A stretch of DNA of 64,000 bases from Gemmatimonadota bacterium (lineage in GTDB: Bacteria > Gemmatimonadota > Gemmatimonadetes > Palauibacterales > Palauibacteraceae). The stretch lies in assembly GCA_021295785.1 (NCBI GenBank), contig JAGWBR010000005.1, positions 60,990 through 124,989 on the forward strand. Direction: 5' to 3'. Position numbers and translations under genes: made by a program. Below, piece by piece: positions 9,351-19,379 of this stretch (position 1 is the stretch's first letter; each line of letters opens with the position of its first letter). The notes under the pieces are model-generated. The model saw nothing but the letters and a program-made list of their open reading frames with translations. It was not told where the DNA came from and did no database searches.

Positions 9351-10418
9351 TCACTCGACCTCGCGCGTCGTGCGTTTTCCCTTCTCCAACGCCATGCGGA
9401 TGACTGCGTCCTTCGTCTCATCGTCGTCGAATAGGCAGGTTTCCAATCCCTTCGCACCCCGAAAGTCGCATTCAAGTAGCCCGTTAGTTAGGCGAAAATC
9501 AGCGTTCTTGAAGCGGACCAACTTGAACGACGCTCCAGCAAATTCTGCTCCGTCAAACGGGGGGATGTGTGTCTGGTCGAAACCTTGCCCGGCTTCTGCC
9601 CACTCCCCGAGCTCAACAGGATGCTCCTCTGTCCACTCTATGAGCGCGCCGTCGAACACCGCCCCCGACAGGTCAGCCTCAACAAACGAACAGTCTCTGA
9701 ACGTCGCAGGCCGGTCCATGCCGACGATGTCCAGCAACACTTCTACCCGTGAGAATACGACATCGGTGCATTTCACACGTGTAAAATCGACATTGTCCAA
9801 CCGTACTCGATCCAACCTACCCCTGGTGCCCCACGTTCCGTCGTAGAAACAAGACCCCTCAATGTCTTTGATGTCGTGGTTGGAAAAACTGAAGCCCCTT
9901 AGCTCCAATCCCCGGAAATCAATGCCGTGTTTCCCAAGCCGGTTTAGTCGTCGTATTGCGCCTGCAATTCGGTACTTGGATTCGTCACTGTCCCATTTCC
10001 CAAAATCACTGATGATTTCCTGTTGGCGCCGTTTCTCCTGTCTGTTGAGGCGTCGGTTCTCGAACAACGAGAAAATGACCAGGACAAACAGCACGTCGAG
10101 CGTTAGTCCGCCGAACTCAACCCACAGATCCCTATGTGGTTCATAGGCATTCTCGATTCTTGTTCCCCACCACCAGAAAACGAACCCGCAAATGCAGAGA
10201 AGCAAAGCTGCGTGAGGCAAGTTAGTTGAATCGGATGGCCTGCCCCACCGAGAAACCAAGGCCCGTCGAGCTCGTTGCAACCTGCCCATTCCAGCGATGA
10301 GGGTGTCCCAGGAATAGTTGGAGGTTAACCTGAAGGGGCAAAAGAATCGTGGTGGCTCCCGAGGGCCTGATTCCAGGTTGAAATCAGGCATCCAAAACCC
10401 CAAAATGGAGACCACCAC
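9351..10418 (-). CDS. Pentapeptide-repeat protein with N-terminal TM segments
   Basis: GIDFRGLELRGFSFSNHDIKDI...DCSFVEADLSGAVFDGALI...FKNADFRL; hydrophobic LLLCICGFVFWWWG and LDVLFVLVIFSLF. Confidence 0.75.
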   Translation of the reverse strand: MVVSILGFWMPDFNLESGPREPPRFFCPFRLTSNYSWDTLIAGMGRLQRARRALVSRWGRPSDSTNLPHAALLLCICGFVFWWWGTRIENAYEPHRDLWVEFGGLTLDVLFVLVIFSLFENRRLNRQEKRRQQEIISDFGKWDSDESKYRIAGAIRRLNRLGKHGIDFRGLELRGFSFSNHDIKDIEGSCFYDGTWGTRGRLDRVRLDNVDFTRVKCTDVVFSRVEVLLDIVGMDRPATFRDCSFVEADLSGAVFDGALIEWTEEHPVELGEWAEAGQGFDQTHIPPFDGAEFAGASFKLVRFKNADFRLTNGLLECDFRGAKGLETCLFDDDETKDAVIRMALEKGKRTTREVE

Positions 10419-10785
10419 GATGGAGAGAAACTACGAGGGCAAGGGCCAGCCGGACAAGGCGGGCCTCAGGGAGCTGCTGGGCTTCCGTTGGTTCAACGTC
10501 TTTGCGCTTTCGGACTCGATATACTTCCACCCATACGGCTATTCGTACGCACCCTACGGAGACGGTGTCCCGGTACTTATCATGATTGACCTGGACACTC
10601 GAAGCGAGTACACCGGCCGTTTGCCCGCGAAGGGTGAGTTGGGAACCGTAGCGGGCCCTCTCTGCCAACATGTGCGAGACACGAGGGGAGAAATATATTA
10701 GAGTAGGGCGAGGCAGAGAGTTGAACGATGGGATCAGGAGGAGGAATGAAGAGGCTGTCCCAAACGTAGTTGGAGGTTGCGGTGG

Positions 10786-10905
10786 CTCTCGGTCGATACA
10801 TGCTATGCGGCAACCTTCTTTTCATCAACCGGGGGAGTGTCGAGGTCGTCCAGGTGCGCCTTGAGTATCCAGAGATCCCGGTATCCCATGATCTTGCGGT
10901 ATGTA
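10786..10905 (-). pseudogene. Transposase C-terminal fossil (family uncertain)
   Basis: Minus strand reads RKIMGYRDLWILKAHLDDLDTPPVDEKKVAA*. Confidence 0.45.
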
Positions 10906-10970
10906 CAAGTATGGTATTCACCTGACAGCCGGCCTCGCCGCGGTCAGCTTTACGCTGCGGTCTTGAGCAC
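10902..10970 (-). mobile_element. IS481-like right-end relic
   Basis: TGTACAAGTATGGTATTCACCTGACAGCCGGCCTCGCCGCGGTCAG; same end as at 9323, 14381, 15900 and 17958. Confidence 0.7.
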
Positions 10971-11060
10971 CTTCACTGCGCTGTCGTTCGTCTCCAGCGC
11001 GTCGTAGAACGCGGGTTCGTCCTCCGACACTCTCAGCGACTCGCCTTGGGCGCTGGCTTC
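10961..11060 (-). pseudogene. Fossil of type I restriction HsdR C-terminus
   Basis: Minus strand reads [36 protein letters not shown], resembling the HsdR AFYDAL..N.SAV motif, fused to IS-encoded KTAA*. Confidence 0.5.
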
Positions 11061-12829
11061 GCGTATGAGCATATGCTTAACGTTAACGCTGTGGCGATGG
11101 CGCACACCGATTTGACCAAGGCGGACTTCCCGAACATGTCCACGACGGTGACCGCCAAATCCGCGCCGTGGGCGTCCGTGAGCCGCACCGGTTTGCCGAG
11201 CCGGAAGGTCACTGGCTGCTGCCGTCCCTCGTTGATGGCGATGTTGTCGGCGTACATGTATGTCCGGCCGGAAGTGTCAAGGATCGGGTTTAGCCGCCCG
11301 CGCAGTCCCGGAAGCTCGCCAGTGCCATTGCGAAAGATTGCCGCACCTCCGGATGGAAGCGGCTCGAGTTGCATCAGCAGCCCACCCCGATCGGGTCGCC
11401 ATTTTCGCTCAACCTTCCCCGCATACCCGCGAGCCGCCGCGTAAACGGTCATCGGAAGATCGCTCGTGTACAAATCCAAACGCGCCTCGCCCGCCTCATC
11501 GGTGATTGCGCGCTGCCAGGTCTTGTTGGGAAATAGCGCAAGCACGTCAACGTCGGCCAGCGGTTCGTTCCTTGCGTGCACGGCCACGGTCGTGTCGCCG
11601 GGAAGCAGTTCCAGCTTTGCTGCCGGGATTGTCAGCACCAAGCTAGAGCGGTTGACGATCCGGTACTCAGCAGGCTTGCCGGCTGTCTCTTCCGTTTCCT
11701 TCAAAATGATCGAGACACCGTCCCCGCGGCGCTCCATCAAGTGGCGTCGGTGCGCCGAACCGGGGATTTCGCCAACCGGAATCCGACCGAATACGGACGC
11801 GATGACTTCGTTGCGCGTTGCCTGGCTCGCGTGCATGCCTTGGACGGTGAGTCCGTTCGGCAGAACGCCGGGCGAGTCGATTTCCAGCCGGTCGCTGAAC
11901 ATTGACAGCCTGATGGCCCTGGCGCTCACCGAATAATCGCGGTGGGCGACCGCGTTGACCACGGCTTCGAAGACGGCGGCCAAGCTGTACTGCGGCATGT
12001 CTTCTCGCGCCGGGGCCTTGCGCGCCGCCACACGCATATTGCGAACCATGAAACTCATGGCGTCGTCAACTTGTCTGGGCAGCGGGCCCTCGATCTCGCG
12101 GGCGTCCAGCTGTTCGGAGGCCCGGTCTTTTCCTCGGTAGCACGTCGCCATGATCGTGGCGCGAGGCAACCACGTATGCGGCTTCCGTGCGCAGAGCAGG
12201 ATTCCCGCGATGCTCGCCCTCTCGACGCTGGCATCGTCTATCGTCAACAGGCGAATGTTCCTCAATCCTCTGCGAGGATTCTCCGCGCCCGCGGCGCTCA
12301 GAAGCGGTTCCCAAAGCGCTTCGTCAAGAGTCTCGAAGCCGGTGTGCTCGACTGCCATTTGATCGAACGAATGAAAGCGGCGTTGGGCCCGGCCCTGCAC
12401 CAGCCGCTGTCGCTGGTCGCTGTCCATTCTCGGCTTGGTCGAGCCTACGCGGACAAAGGCGCGGCCGTCGCGTTCGTGCACGGCGTTGCCCGGAGGGATG
12501 TCTACAAGGATGAAGCCTTGGCCTTCGAGCTTTCGGTGCTGTACATCAATAAGGAGCGCAGGTTTGATCGATTGGGTTGCAACCTCCACGAGCAAGCGAT
12601 CGAGAGCAGCCATCTGCTCTCGGGTCAGCCCTTGGATTTCGCCTTCGTCTGTGACTCCGCACAGCAGCACTCCCCCCTTGGCATTGGCGAACGCCGTCAT
12701 TTCGTCGGCAAGATTGTCCCTGCGGGGGCTGCTCGGTTTGGCACCCCTGAATTCAATCTGCTTGAATTCCCAGCGACCGTCCTCGCCCAGCTGCAACTGC
12801 CGCCGAATTTCAGAATCGGTAATCGTCAT
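11033..12829 (-). CDS. Schlafen AlbA_2-domain / RecG-like ATP-binding putative regulator
   Basis: [27 protein letters not shown]...[44 protein letters not shown] called to 13606 but start set at ATG 12829. Confidence 0.8.
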   Translation of the reverse strand: MTITDSEIRRQLQLGEDGRWEFKQIEFRGAKPSSPRRDNLADEMTAFANAKGGVLLCGVTDEGEIQGLTREQMAALDRLLVEVATQSIKPALLIDVQHRKLEGQGFILVDIPPGNAVHERDGRAFVRVGSTKPRMDSDQRQRLVQGRAQRRFHSFDQMAVEHTGFETLDEALWEPLLSAAGAENPRRGLRNIRLLTIDDASVERASIAGILLCARKPHTWLPRATIMATCYRGKDRASEQLDAREIEGPLPRQVDDAMSFMVRNMRVAARKAPAREDMPQYSLAAVFEAVVNAVAHRDYSVSARAIRLSMFSDRLEIDSPGVLPNGLTVQGMHASQATRNEVIASVFGRIPVGEIPGSAHRRHLMERRGDGVSIILKETEETAGKPAEYRIVNRSSLVLTIPAAKLELLPGDTTVAVHARNEPLADVDVLALFPNKTWQRAITDEAGEARLDLYTSDLPMTVYAAARGYAGKVERKWRPDRGGLLMQLEPLPSGGAAIFRNGTGELPGLRGRLNPILDTSGRTYMYADNIAINEGRQQPVTFRLGKPVRLTDAHGADLAVTVVDMFGKSALVKSVCAIATALTLSICSYAKPAPKASR

Positions 12830-13087
12830 GGGAGTTGAGGTGGTCCTATCTTTGTTGGGCAGTCCGAGGGCAAAGTTAAGGTGGGTTCCTTCACCGGAGC
12901 GAATGCCGTGCCGACGGGCGAGGCGGGATCGAACCGTGAAGCCGTCTGAGCCACCGCCATCGGGCTGTCGATGCACGCGCTTCGGTTGGTTCCGCCTCGG
13001 TTTCAGAGGAGCGAGCTTGCGGCTGGTGGTTCCAGATCCGACTTTGGCCCTCATCGTCGTGCCCCCGCAACGAGGAGCCGACTCCCA

Positions 13088-14230
13088 TTGAGGATCACAC
13101 GCTTCCTTTCTCTCGCACTGCTCGCCGTTTCCTGCGGCGAGTCTGGTACACGGTCGTTCTCGACCATGGGAGTTTCCGATTCTGCCGGCGTTCGGATTGT
13201 TACCAGTGCACCGGTCGATGTCCTGTACGCGGAGATGGCTGCGGAGCCTGCGCTGGTGATCGGCAGACTCAGCGGCCCGCAAGAATACCTCTTCGGAACT
13301 ATCACCGCAGTGGCGAGAGACGAACGGGGCAACGTGGTCGTGGGTGACAGCCAGGCCAACGAAATCCGCGTCTTCGACCCGACAGGCGTCCACCTGCGCA
13401 CCCTCGGCGGAGTGGGCGAAGGTCCGGGGGAGTTTGAGGCCTTGAGCGATGCATGGCCGGTCGCCGGGGGGAACATCGTAGCGACGGACCTTGCCTTGGA
13501 ACGGATCACGGTTTTCGATTCGACCCGGTAGAGTGGTTGAGACGGCGCGGGTCGAGCAGCCTGGGGGTAGCGAAATCAACCTCAACTCCATGTTTTCAAG
13601 GGGCACGGGTGGCCCTGGAACAGTGCTCTACGAAGTCGCGCTGAGAAGCGCCTCGTCGCTGATGGCCGAAGGGGGGACGTTCGAGAGCGCCATGGAAGCA
13701 ACGTTGGGGGGCGAACCGCAGGTACTCTACGTTCGCCACCGATTCGACGGTACGCTGGTCGATATCGTGGCGGCGGGTAGAGCCCGCCCGGTCATCGTCT
13801 CGCAGTTGGGCGGCGGAGTGATGTCGTTGGCGCACCTGCCGTTCGCCCCAACATCCTCGGCAGCAGGATCCGATCGCGGGATCGCGGTCGCGGGCGGTGT
13901 CGGCTACGACCTGAGTCTGTTTGATCCGACGGGCTCGCTGGTGATGATCGCACGATTGAAGGACCAACCCCCGGCGCGAACCGAAGAACATCTCAGAGTT
14001 CGCGCCGAGTTTGAGGCGAACGAGAGAGAATCGCCAGAGGAACTGATGGAGCGGTACCGAGAAACGCCCCTGCCGGATAAGCTGCCGGGCTAGCCATGGT
14101 GCGCAATGCGGACACGGGTGAGTTGTGGGCAAAGCGCTTTCGGGTCACCGGCGAAGAAGTGGATCGCTGGGAGGTATTCGCTGGCGATGGCGTATATCTT
14201 GGTCGGGTGGAAGTTGCTACTTCGTTTGAA
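13088..14230 (+). pseudogene. 6-bladed beta-propeller lipoprotein, broken by two frameshifts
   Basis: ORFs 12971-13531, 13491-14093 and 14096-14401 form one product; frameshift in CCC at about 13527 (FDST|GRVVETARV) and again near 14090. Confidence 0.7.
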
Positions 14231-14377
14231 TCAAAGAGATCAGCCGGGGCCAGCTCGTCGGTATCGCCCGTGACGACCTCGATGTCCAGCGTGTGGAGAT
14301 TCGTGATCTTGTTTTCCCGCGGAGATCCCGATAGGGAACAGGGAGTTTGGCATCGGTGGATTAAGGCTCACCCTGGG

Positions 14378-14475
14378 TGCACAAGTACGGTATTCACCTG
14401 ACACCCGGCCTCGCCGAGGTCAGAATTCATGCTGCGGTTTTGACCTCGTTTATGGCTGGTTTTCTTGCGGGCCGG
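14378..14475 (-). mobile_element. IS481-like right-end relic (reverse)
   Basis: TGCACAAGTACGGTATTCACCTGACACCCGGCCTCGCCGAGGTCAGAATTCATGCTGCGGTTTTGACC; reverse complement matches 17860-17958. Confidence 0.7.
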
Positions 14476-14480
14476 TATAG

Positions 14481-14751
14481 CGCCCCCGGTTTTTCTGGAC
14501 ACCTGTTTGGCAAAGATCGACCCTACGGGTTTGGGAGAGAGGGGGTTCGAGGATGTCGGACAATCCGAGAGAGGCTGGGGGTCTACCGAAGCGCTGGAGC
14601 GTGGCGGACGTTGGAGGTCGTGTTGCGGCTGCTCCGTGGCGAGTACATCGGCGAGGTGAGCCGTGAGATCCGGGTTGCGCCGCCGGAGCTGGACCGGCTG
14701 CTCCACCGCTGCCACATCGTCAACATCCGCGGCAACAGCTACAGGATGTGA
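14481..14751 (+). pseudogene. Chimeric IS fossil: IS3-like end/orfA N-terminus joined to IstB C-terminus
   Basis: CCCGGTTTTTCTGGACA end; LPKRWS (frameshift) EVVLRLLRGEYIGEVSREIRV then DRLLHRCHIVNIRGNSYRM*. Confidence 0.5.
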
Positions 14752-15890
14752 CGCCAAACCGAACTCTCCAAAACCATCCACCCAACGGCCTCCCACACCG
14801 TCTCCGCAGAGCACGCCAAAGACGGGTGAGCAGGATCATGATGAGCGTCCCGACCCCATCGAAAGCCCCCGCCATGTCGCCACGCACCCAATACCTTTTT
14901 TTTCACGCGGCCATTCGCCGGAGCCTGGCAAGCCGCTCATTCCTCTGCGGTGCAGTCGTCATCGCCATGGGGTCGTGGCCGTTGTCGGCGCAGGACACAA
15001 TTCAGATTGCGGGCGACGAACTGACCTGCCCTGCCTGTGTCATCACGGTGGATTCGGTGTTGACGATTGGGGGACTGGACGGCCCGGGGCTGGAGGTGAT
15101 CGACCGGGCTTCACGCGTAGCGATCGACCGGATGGGACGGATTCTGGTTTCTGTCTACCGCTCTGCGGAGATTGCTGTGTTCGATTCGAGCGGTGCCTTC
15201 CTTCGGACCTTCGGGCGTTGGGGGGAAGGCCCGGGCGAGTATGCGCTGATCAATCACGTGAACGTGGGACCGAGGTACATCCACGTCTTTGACATCCGAG
15301 GAAGGACGGTGCTCGACCATGACTTTGATTTCGTGCGCCAGGACCGGTTTCCGGCTCAGCGCTCGTACAGCCATGTCGCCGACACCGAGGATGTGATCTT
15401 CACCGGAGTGGTGCCTACGCGGACGTCTGCCGGGAATCCGCTTCACATCCTGAACCTGTCCGGCGAGGTCGAGTCGTTTGGCGGTCGGGGCCCCGTGGTC
15501 GGCGATCCGGGCTGGGATTTGTGGCCGATTACAGGCGGCACCCAATCGATTTGGGTGCTGGAGGGCGGCGATACCAATCATCTCACGAAATGGAACATCG
15601 CAAGCCTGCCGCGGAATTGGAAGGTGTACAAGCGGAACGGAGAAGCAGACCTCAATGACTTGACACAGGACGATCGGGGCTTGTGGGTGATTTGGGGTCT
15701 TCCCGATGGCGGTCGGTGGCTTGACCTCGTCGATCCAGCCACGGGCAGAACGATTGCCAGGTCGCACGATGACGCCATCCAGGGCGTCTTTGTGGATGGA
15801 ACCGGTACGATGTTCCTGAGACGTTACCACGAGTCGGACGCCGGCGTTCCCTACATCACGTTGTTCAGGGTCAGTCTTCGCTCGCCCTGA
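14748..15890 (+). CDS. 6-bladed beta-propeller protein
   Basis: GRILVSVYRSAEIAVFDSSGAFLRTFGRWGEGPGEYALI; signal-like segment. Start probably internal (14874 region, MSPRTQYLFF). Confidence 0.75.
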   Translation: MTPNRTLQNHPPNGLPHRLRRARQRRVSRIMMSVPTPSKAPAMSPRTQYLFFHAAIRRSLASRSFLCGAVVIAMGSWPLSAQDTIQIAGDELTCPACVITVDSVLTIGGLDGPGLEVIDRASRVAIDRMGRILVSVYRSAEIAVFDSSGAFLRTFGRWGEGPGEYALINHVNVGPRYIHVFDIRGRTVLDHDFDFVRQDRFPAQRSYSHVADTEDVIFTGVVPTRTSAGNPLHILNLSGEVESFGGRGPVVGDPGWDLWPITGGTQSIWVLEGGDTNHLTKWNIASLPRNWKVYKRNGEADLNDLTQDDRGLWVIWGLPDGGRWLDLVDPATGRTIARSHDDAIQGVFVDGTGTMFLRRYHESDAGVPYITLFRVSLRSP

Positions 15891-15899
15891 TTCTGCGGC

Positions 15900-15965
15900 T
15901 GTACAAGTATGGTAATCACCTGACACCGGGCCTCGCCGAGGCCGGGTGATCAGCGTACTTGTACA
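15900..15965. mobile_element. 66-bp minimal IS481-like relic: two facing terminal inverted repeats only
   Basis: TGTACAAGTATGGTAATCACCTGACACCGGGCCTCGCCGAGGCCGGGTGATCAGCGTACTTGTACA. Confidence 0.75.
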
Positions 15966-16037
15966 CCTGAAGGGTGCGGCGGAGGTGACGGAGGGGTAGG
16001 GGGCAGAGAGGGGCCCGACAGACGGACGGCGCTCGCG

Positions 16038-17255
16038 CTACCGTCTCTCGAACCGCACCCGTGCCGTGCGCTGGACACCGAGCGTGTCGGCCGTCACCCC
16101 GTACAGCGCGGACTCCGTAGCCCACGGCGTCGGCGAGTTGCGGATGCGGCTCGGCCACCGATAGTGCGCTACGAGCGTCGTTCCGTCCCACACGTCGGCA
16201 CTGCGCACCGACTCGCCTGCTGCAAGCGTCCTCACGACCCACAGCCGACCCCCGCTATCGAAAAACATGTCCGCCAGCGGCGGCTTGCGGTCGGGAATCT
16301 GGAAGGGGTGTCTGCCGATGCCGGCACGATCCAGTTCGCTTTCCATCCGGGTTTGCGCCCAGTCCCTGTCACTCTCGCTCAGCGGCGGTCCCTCTAGCGC
16401 GGGACCCTCGATCAGGGCAACGGTGCCATCGGGATGGTGAAGGTTGATCGCGTAGTCAGAGGTCACCGCATCCGCCCATGTTCCGCCGTTCGCGTGGGCG
16501 TGAATCCATTGCGGGCCGAAGGGCTGATGGAGGTACACGAGGGCACTCATCCCCGCCCTGTTAAACGGCACGGTCGCCTGGCTGACGGACTGGCGCTCCG
16601 CGTCCGCCATCACGGCGGTGTCCACAGCTCCGTCGGGAAGCACGCGGAACCGTGCATCCAGGCTCGCGCCGCCGTTGCCGCTCACGGGACCGACACTGAC
16701 GAGGTTGCCCCCCATGTCGAAGGTGAATGGAGCCATCAAGCCGATTTGACCGGGGTGGGGAGTTCTCAGGACCCGCTGGGGCTCCGCGCCGTCTGAACCG
16801 AGCAGGAACACACTGTACCGGGCACTCTGGCGCACCCACAGTTCCCCACCGGGGGCAAACCCCAAACAGCAAAGGTCTCCGAACTCGCCGGGACCCTCGC
16901 CCGGCCCGCCGAAGTGGAACGCGAAATCCCCTTCGGGCCCGAAGACCCGGATTTCGGCGGAATTCCGGTCTGCGACGATTATCCGTCCCAGTTCGTCGGC
17001 CACGACATCCATGATGTAGGAGAACAAATAGGGGTCGTCGCCGTCGACATCACCAATCTCGAGCTCGATGGTGCCTTCGAAGGTGGGGACCTCCGGCAGG
17101 GCGACACCGGACTGCCCTCCCTCGGAACAGGCGGTCGCGGCCAGTAGAAACGCGGCCGTAGCGGTCCGTCGGCACGGAAAACGCCTCATGTCATGTCTCC
17201 TTCGCCAAATCCGTTTCATATTCGTCGGTTCGCACATAAGCGACATCCGTAGCAA
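16038..17255 (-). CDS. 6-bladed beta-propeller lipoprotein
   Basis: AATACSEGG lipobox; GRIIVADRNSAEIRVFGPEGDFAFHFGGPGEGPGEFGDL. Confidence 0.8.
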   Translation of the reverse strand: MLRMSLMCEPTNMKRIWRRRHDMRRFPCRRTATAAFLLAATACSEGGQSGVALPEVPTFEGTIELEIGDVDGDDPYLFSYIMDVVADELGRIIVADRNSAEIRVFGPEGDFAFHFGGPGEGPGEFGDLCCLGFAPGGELWVRQSARYSVFLLGSDGAEPQRVLRTPHPGQIGLMAPFTFDMGGNLVSVGPVSGNGGASLDARFRVLPDGAVDTAVMADAERQSVSQATVPFNRAGMSALVYLHQPFGPQWIHAHANGGTWADAVTSDYAINLHHPDGTVALIEGPALEGPPLSESDRDWAQTRMESELDRAGIGRHPFQIPDRKPPLADMFFDSGGRLWVVRTLAAGESVRSADVWDGTTLVAHYRWPSRIRNSPTPWATESALYGVTADTLGVQRTARVRFERR

Positions 17256-17299
17256 CCTACCCGTTCACCGCGCGGGCAACTCCAACTCGGTATGTCGGG

Positions 17300-17539
17300 A
17301 TGGATGTGCACAAGGACACGGTGACGATTGCGGTTGTGGCCGAGGGATCGCGGGAGCCGGTGCTGGTGAAGCGGATGTTCGACCGTTTGGCGCGAAAGCA
17401 CAAGGTGTTCAAGCGGCTTGCGTTCCGGACGAACAATCAGATCGCAGCTGTCGCGGTGGCCAGGGAACTCGTCGGGTTCGTGTGGGTGCTCATGCAGGAG
17501 AGCGTGACAGAGATCGAAGCACAGCGCCGCGCCGCCTGA
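17300..17539 (+). pseudogene. IS110-family transposase fossil with internal deletion
   Basis: MDVHKDTVTIAVV N-terminus joined to AFRTNNQIAAVAVARELVGFVWVLMQE C-terminus in one short frame. Confidence 0.65.
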
Positions 17540-17744
17540 GAAGCATAGACCAAGGACAATACCGCAGATGCTGAAGGGGAGGTCGCCCGAGGCACGGCAG
17601 GAGAACGCTCGCCTAAGCTATGTGGCCGGGACCGAAACCGGACCCAAGACCAACGCGACTTGGATCGAGCCAGCTCCCGACGAATCCGAATTCTTGCCGC
17701 TCTGGCCACGCGCTAACACTAACCGTCCGTGAAAGCGGGTCAGG

Positions 17745-17958
17745 TCCAGACCTGGACGGCTATCTTGAGACCGACAACACCCGTAGGCCACACTGCGGCC
17801 GCGGCATGAAGGGATAAACGCCCTACGAAGTCTTCAAGGCCGGGATCCCAAAGAAGTCCCCGGCCCGAAAGAAGCCAACCAGAAAGGCGGTCAAAACCGC
17901 AGCATGAATTCTGACCTCGGCGAGGCCGGGTGTCAGGTGAATATCATACTCTTACAAA
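17745..17958 (+). mobile_element. IS481-like relic with transposase C-terminus and right end
   Basis: LDGYLETDNTRRPHCGRGMKG*TPYEVFKAGIPKKSPARKKP..KTAA*, then GGCCGGGTGTCAGGTGAATATCATACTCTTACA. Confidence 0.75.
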
Positions 17959-17969
17959 CAGTCACGCAT

Positions 17970-19379
17970 TCAGCCACCGCTCTCTCCGGTGGGCCACGAA
18001 ATGGTGAAGCGCGTTACGGATTGGACACTCAGGGAATCCAACGTCACCGCCCAGAAATGGGAATTTGTGATCACAGCCGCTACGCCGGACGGTGTGTCGG
18101 GATCGATCCACACATCTGCGGGCAATGTCGCCCTGCCAATATGTGCTCCTGACCGTCCGAATACCTCGAATGCACCGCCCATCTGGTTTTGCCAATAGAT
18201 GCTTCCGTCTGGGGCAGCGGATTCTATGCTCGGTTGCGAAAGTTGAACCCAAACTCTCCCGTCCTGAGCCACAGTGATTGTCTTGTATGCGGCTTTGCTA
18301 TCAGGGTAGTCGTAGCGCAGAAGTTGGCGCACAGGATCTGTTTCCACCGCGTTGATTCTGGCGAGCTGCTCAGCCAAACCCCGATTCGATTCAATCTCGC
18401 TCAGAAACCAGGTCATCTCGTCTGCGGGAATCGGTACTGGTTCCAGCGGTACGGTCTCACTCGACACCACCGATCTACCTTCCGATATGACATCGAATCG
18501 CAACTCCTTAGGGCACCCGATGAAAAGTTCACCAAGGGAGCTGATCGTCCATACGACTTTCGGGGCGTACCGCACACGCAGATCTTCAAAAAAGCCACTC
18601 CTGACAGCATGGCTTGATCGTGTTCCACATTGCTCGACATATCGCTCGGGAGCCCAGATAGTGTCCAGCAAGTTGCCGTGAGCGTCGACAGATACGAACA
18701 CAGGGCGAGGCCATGACACTGGCGTCCCGTCGAGTGACATTTGTGGGGCCAAGCCGAGATAGGCTCCACCCCCCAGCCTACTCGCGATAAGATGCCGTGA
18801 CGATGTCAACCATTGATTGGGGGTTTCCCATTGCCCAAGATACTCCCCAGCCGACGAGTCAAACAAAGATATACGTCTCCGAGGCCGGTCTACAATCGCC
18901 ACTTGCCTATCCTCAAGGATGGCCAGTCCGGAAAGGTCACCGATCTCGCCTGGCCCCTCGCCTCTTGCGGCAAAACTCACCAGGAATTGCCCGTTGCGAT
19001 CAAACTTGCGCACCTCGTAGTTCTGCCCGTCCCCTACGTACACCGAACCATCGTCGTCCAACGCAAGCGCCGTGATTCTCCCAAACTGAGTCTCTTCTGC
19101 GCCACTGACACTGCCGATTCTGAGATCCACCTTCATTTCCACTACCCGGCTGTCCAGAACCGCGCCGGACTCGGTTCCAGACGAGCAGCCGAAGGCGCAA
19201 ACAACGCAAGACGTGACGTAGATTCGCGACACCAGCGCCCCCCGTGGTTCTCGGCGGTCCACTGCAATGTTGCTAGAGGCAGCTCCGACGTTCGGCATTG
19301 GCAGTGTGGTCAATGGCCATAGGGTTGTCGAATAGCAATACCCTCCGCTGTCTGGATTCATCAAGGGCGAGCAACACAA
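17970..19379 (-). CDS. 6-bladed beta-propeller lipoprotein
   Basis: VCAFGCSSG lipobox; GSVYVGDGQNYEVRKFDRNGQFLVSFAARGEGPGEIGDL. Confidence 0.75.
   Translation of the reverse strand: MCCSPLMNPDSGGYCYSTTLWPLTTLPMPNVGAASSNIAVDRREPRGALVSRIYVTSCVVCAFGCSSGTESGAVLDSRVVEMKVDLRIGSVSGAEETQFGRITALALDDDGSVYVGDGQNYEVRKFDRNGQFLVSFAARGEGPGEIGDLSGLAILEDRQVAIVDRPRRRISLFDSSAGEYLGQWETPNQWLTSSRHLIASRLGGGAYLGLAPQMSLDGTPVSWPRPVFVSVDAHGNLLDTIWAPERYVEQCGTRSSHAVRSGFFEDLRVRYAPKVVWTISSLGELFIGCPKELRFDVISEGRSVVSSETVPLEPVPIPADEMTWFLSEIESNRGLAEQLARINAVETDPVRQLLRYDYPDSKAAYKTITVAQDGRVWVQLSQPSIESAAPDGSIYWQNQMGGAFEVFGRSGAHIGRATLPADVWIDPDTPSGVAAVITNSHFWAVTLDSLSVQSVTRFTISWPTGESGG

Noticed and set aside
10302-10760. Two similar termini (tgtcccaggaatagttggaggtt at ~10306, tgtcccaaacgtagttggaggtt at ~10753) as a complete IS
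   Set aside because: They are in the same orientation and no complete transposase lies between; only isolated fragments, family not assignable by eye.
12830-13606. N-terminal 259 aa of the 857-aa ORF 11033..13606
   Set aside because: Lies opposite the beta-propeller gene start; AlbA_2 homology begins at ATG 12829.
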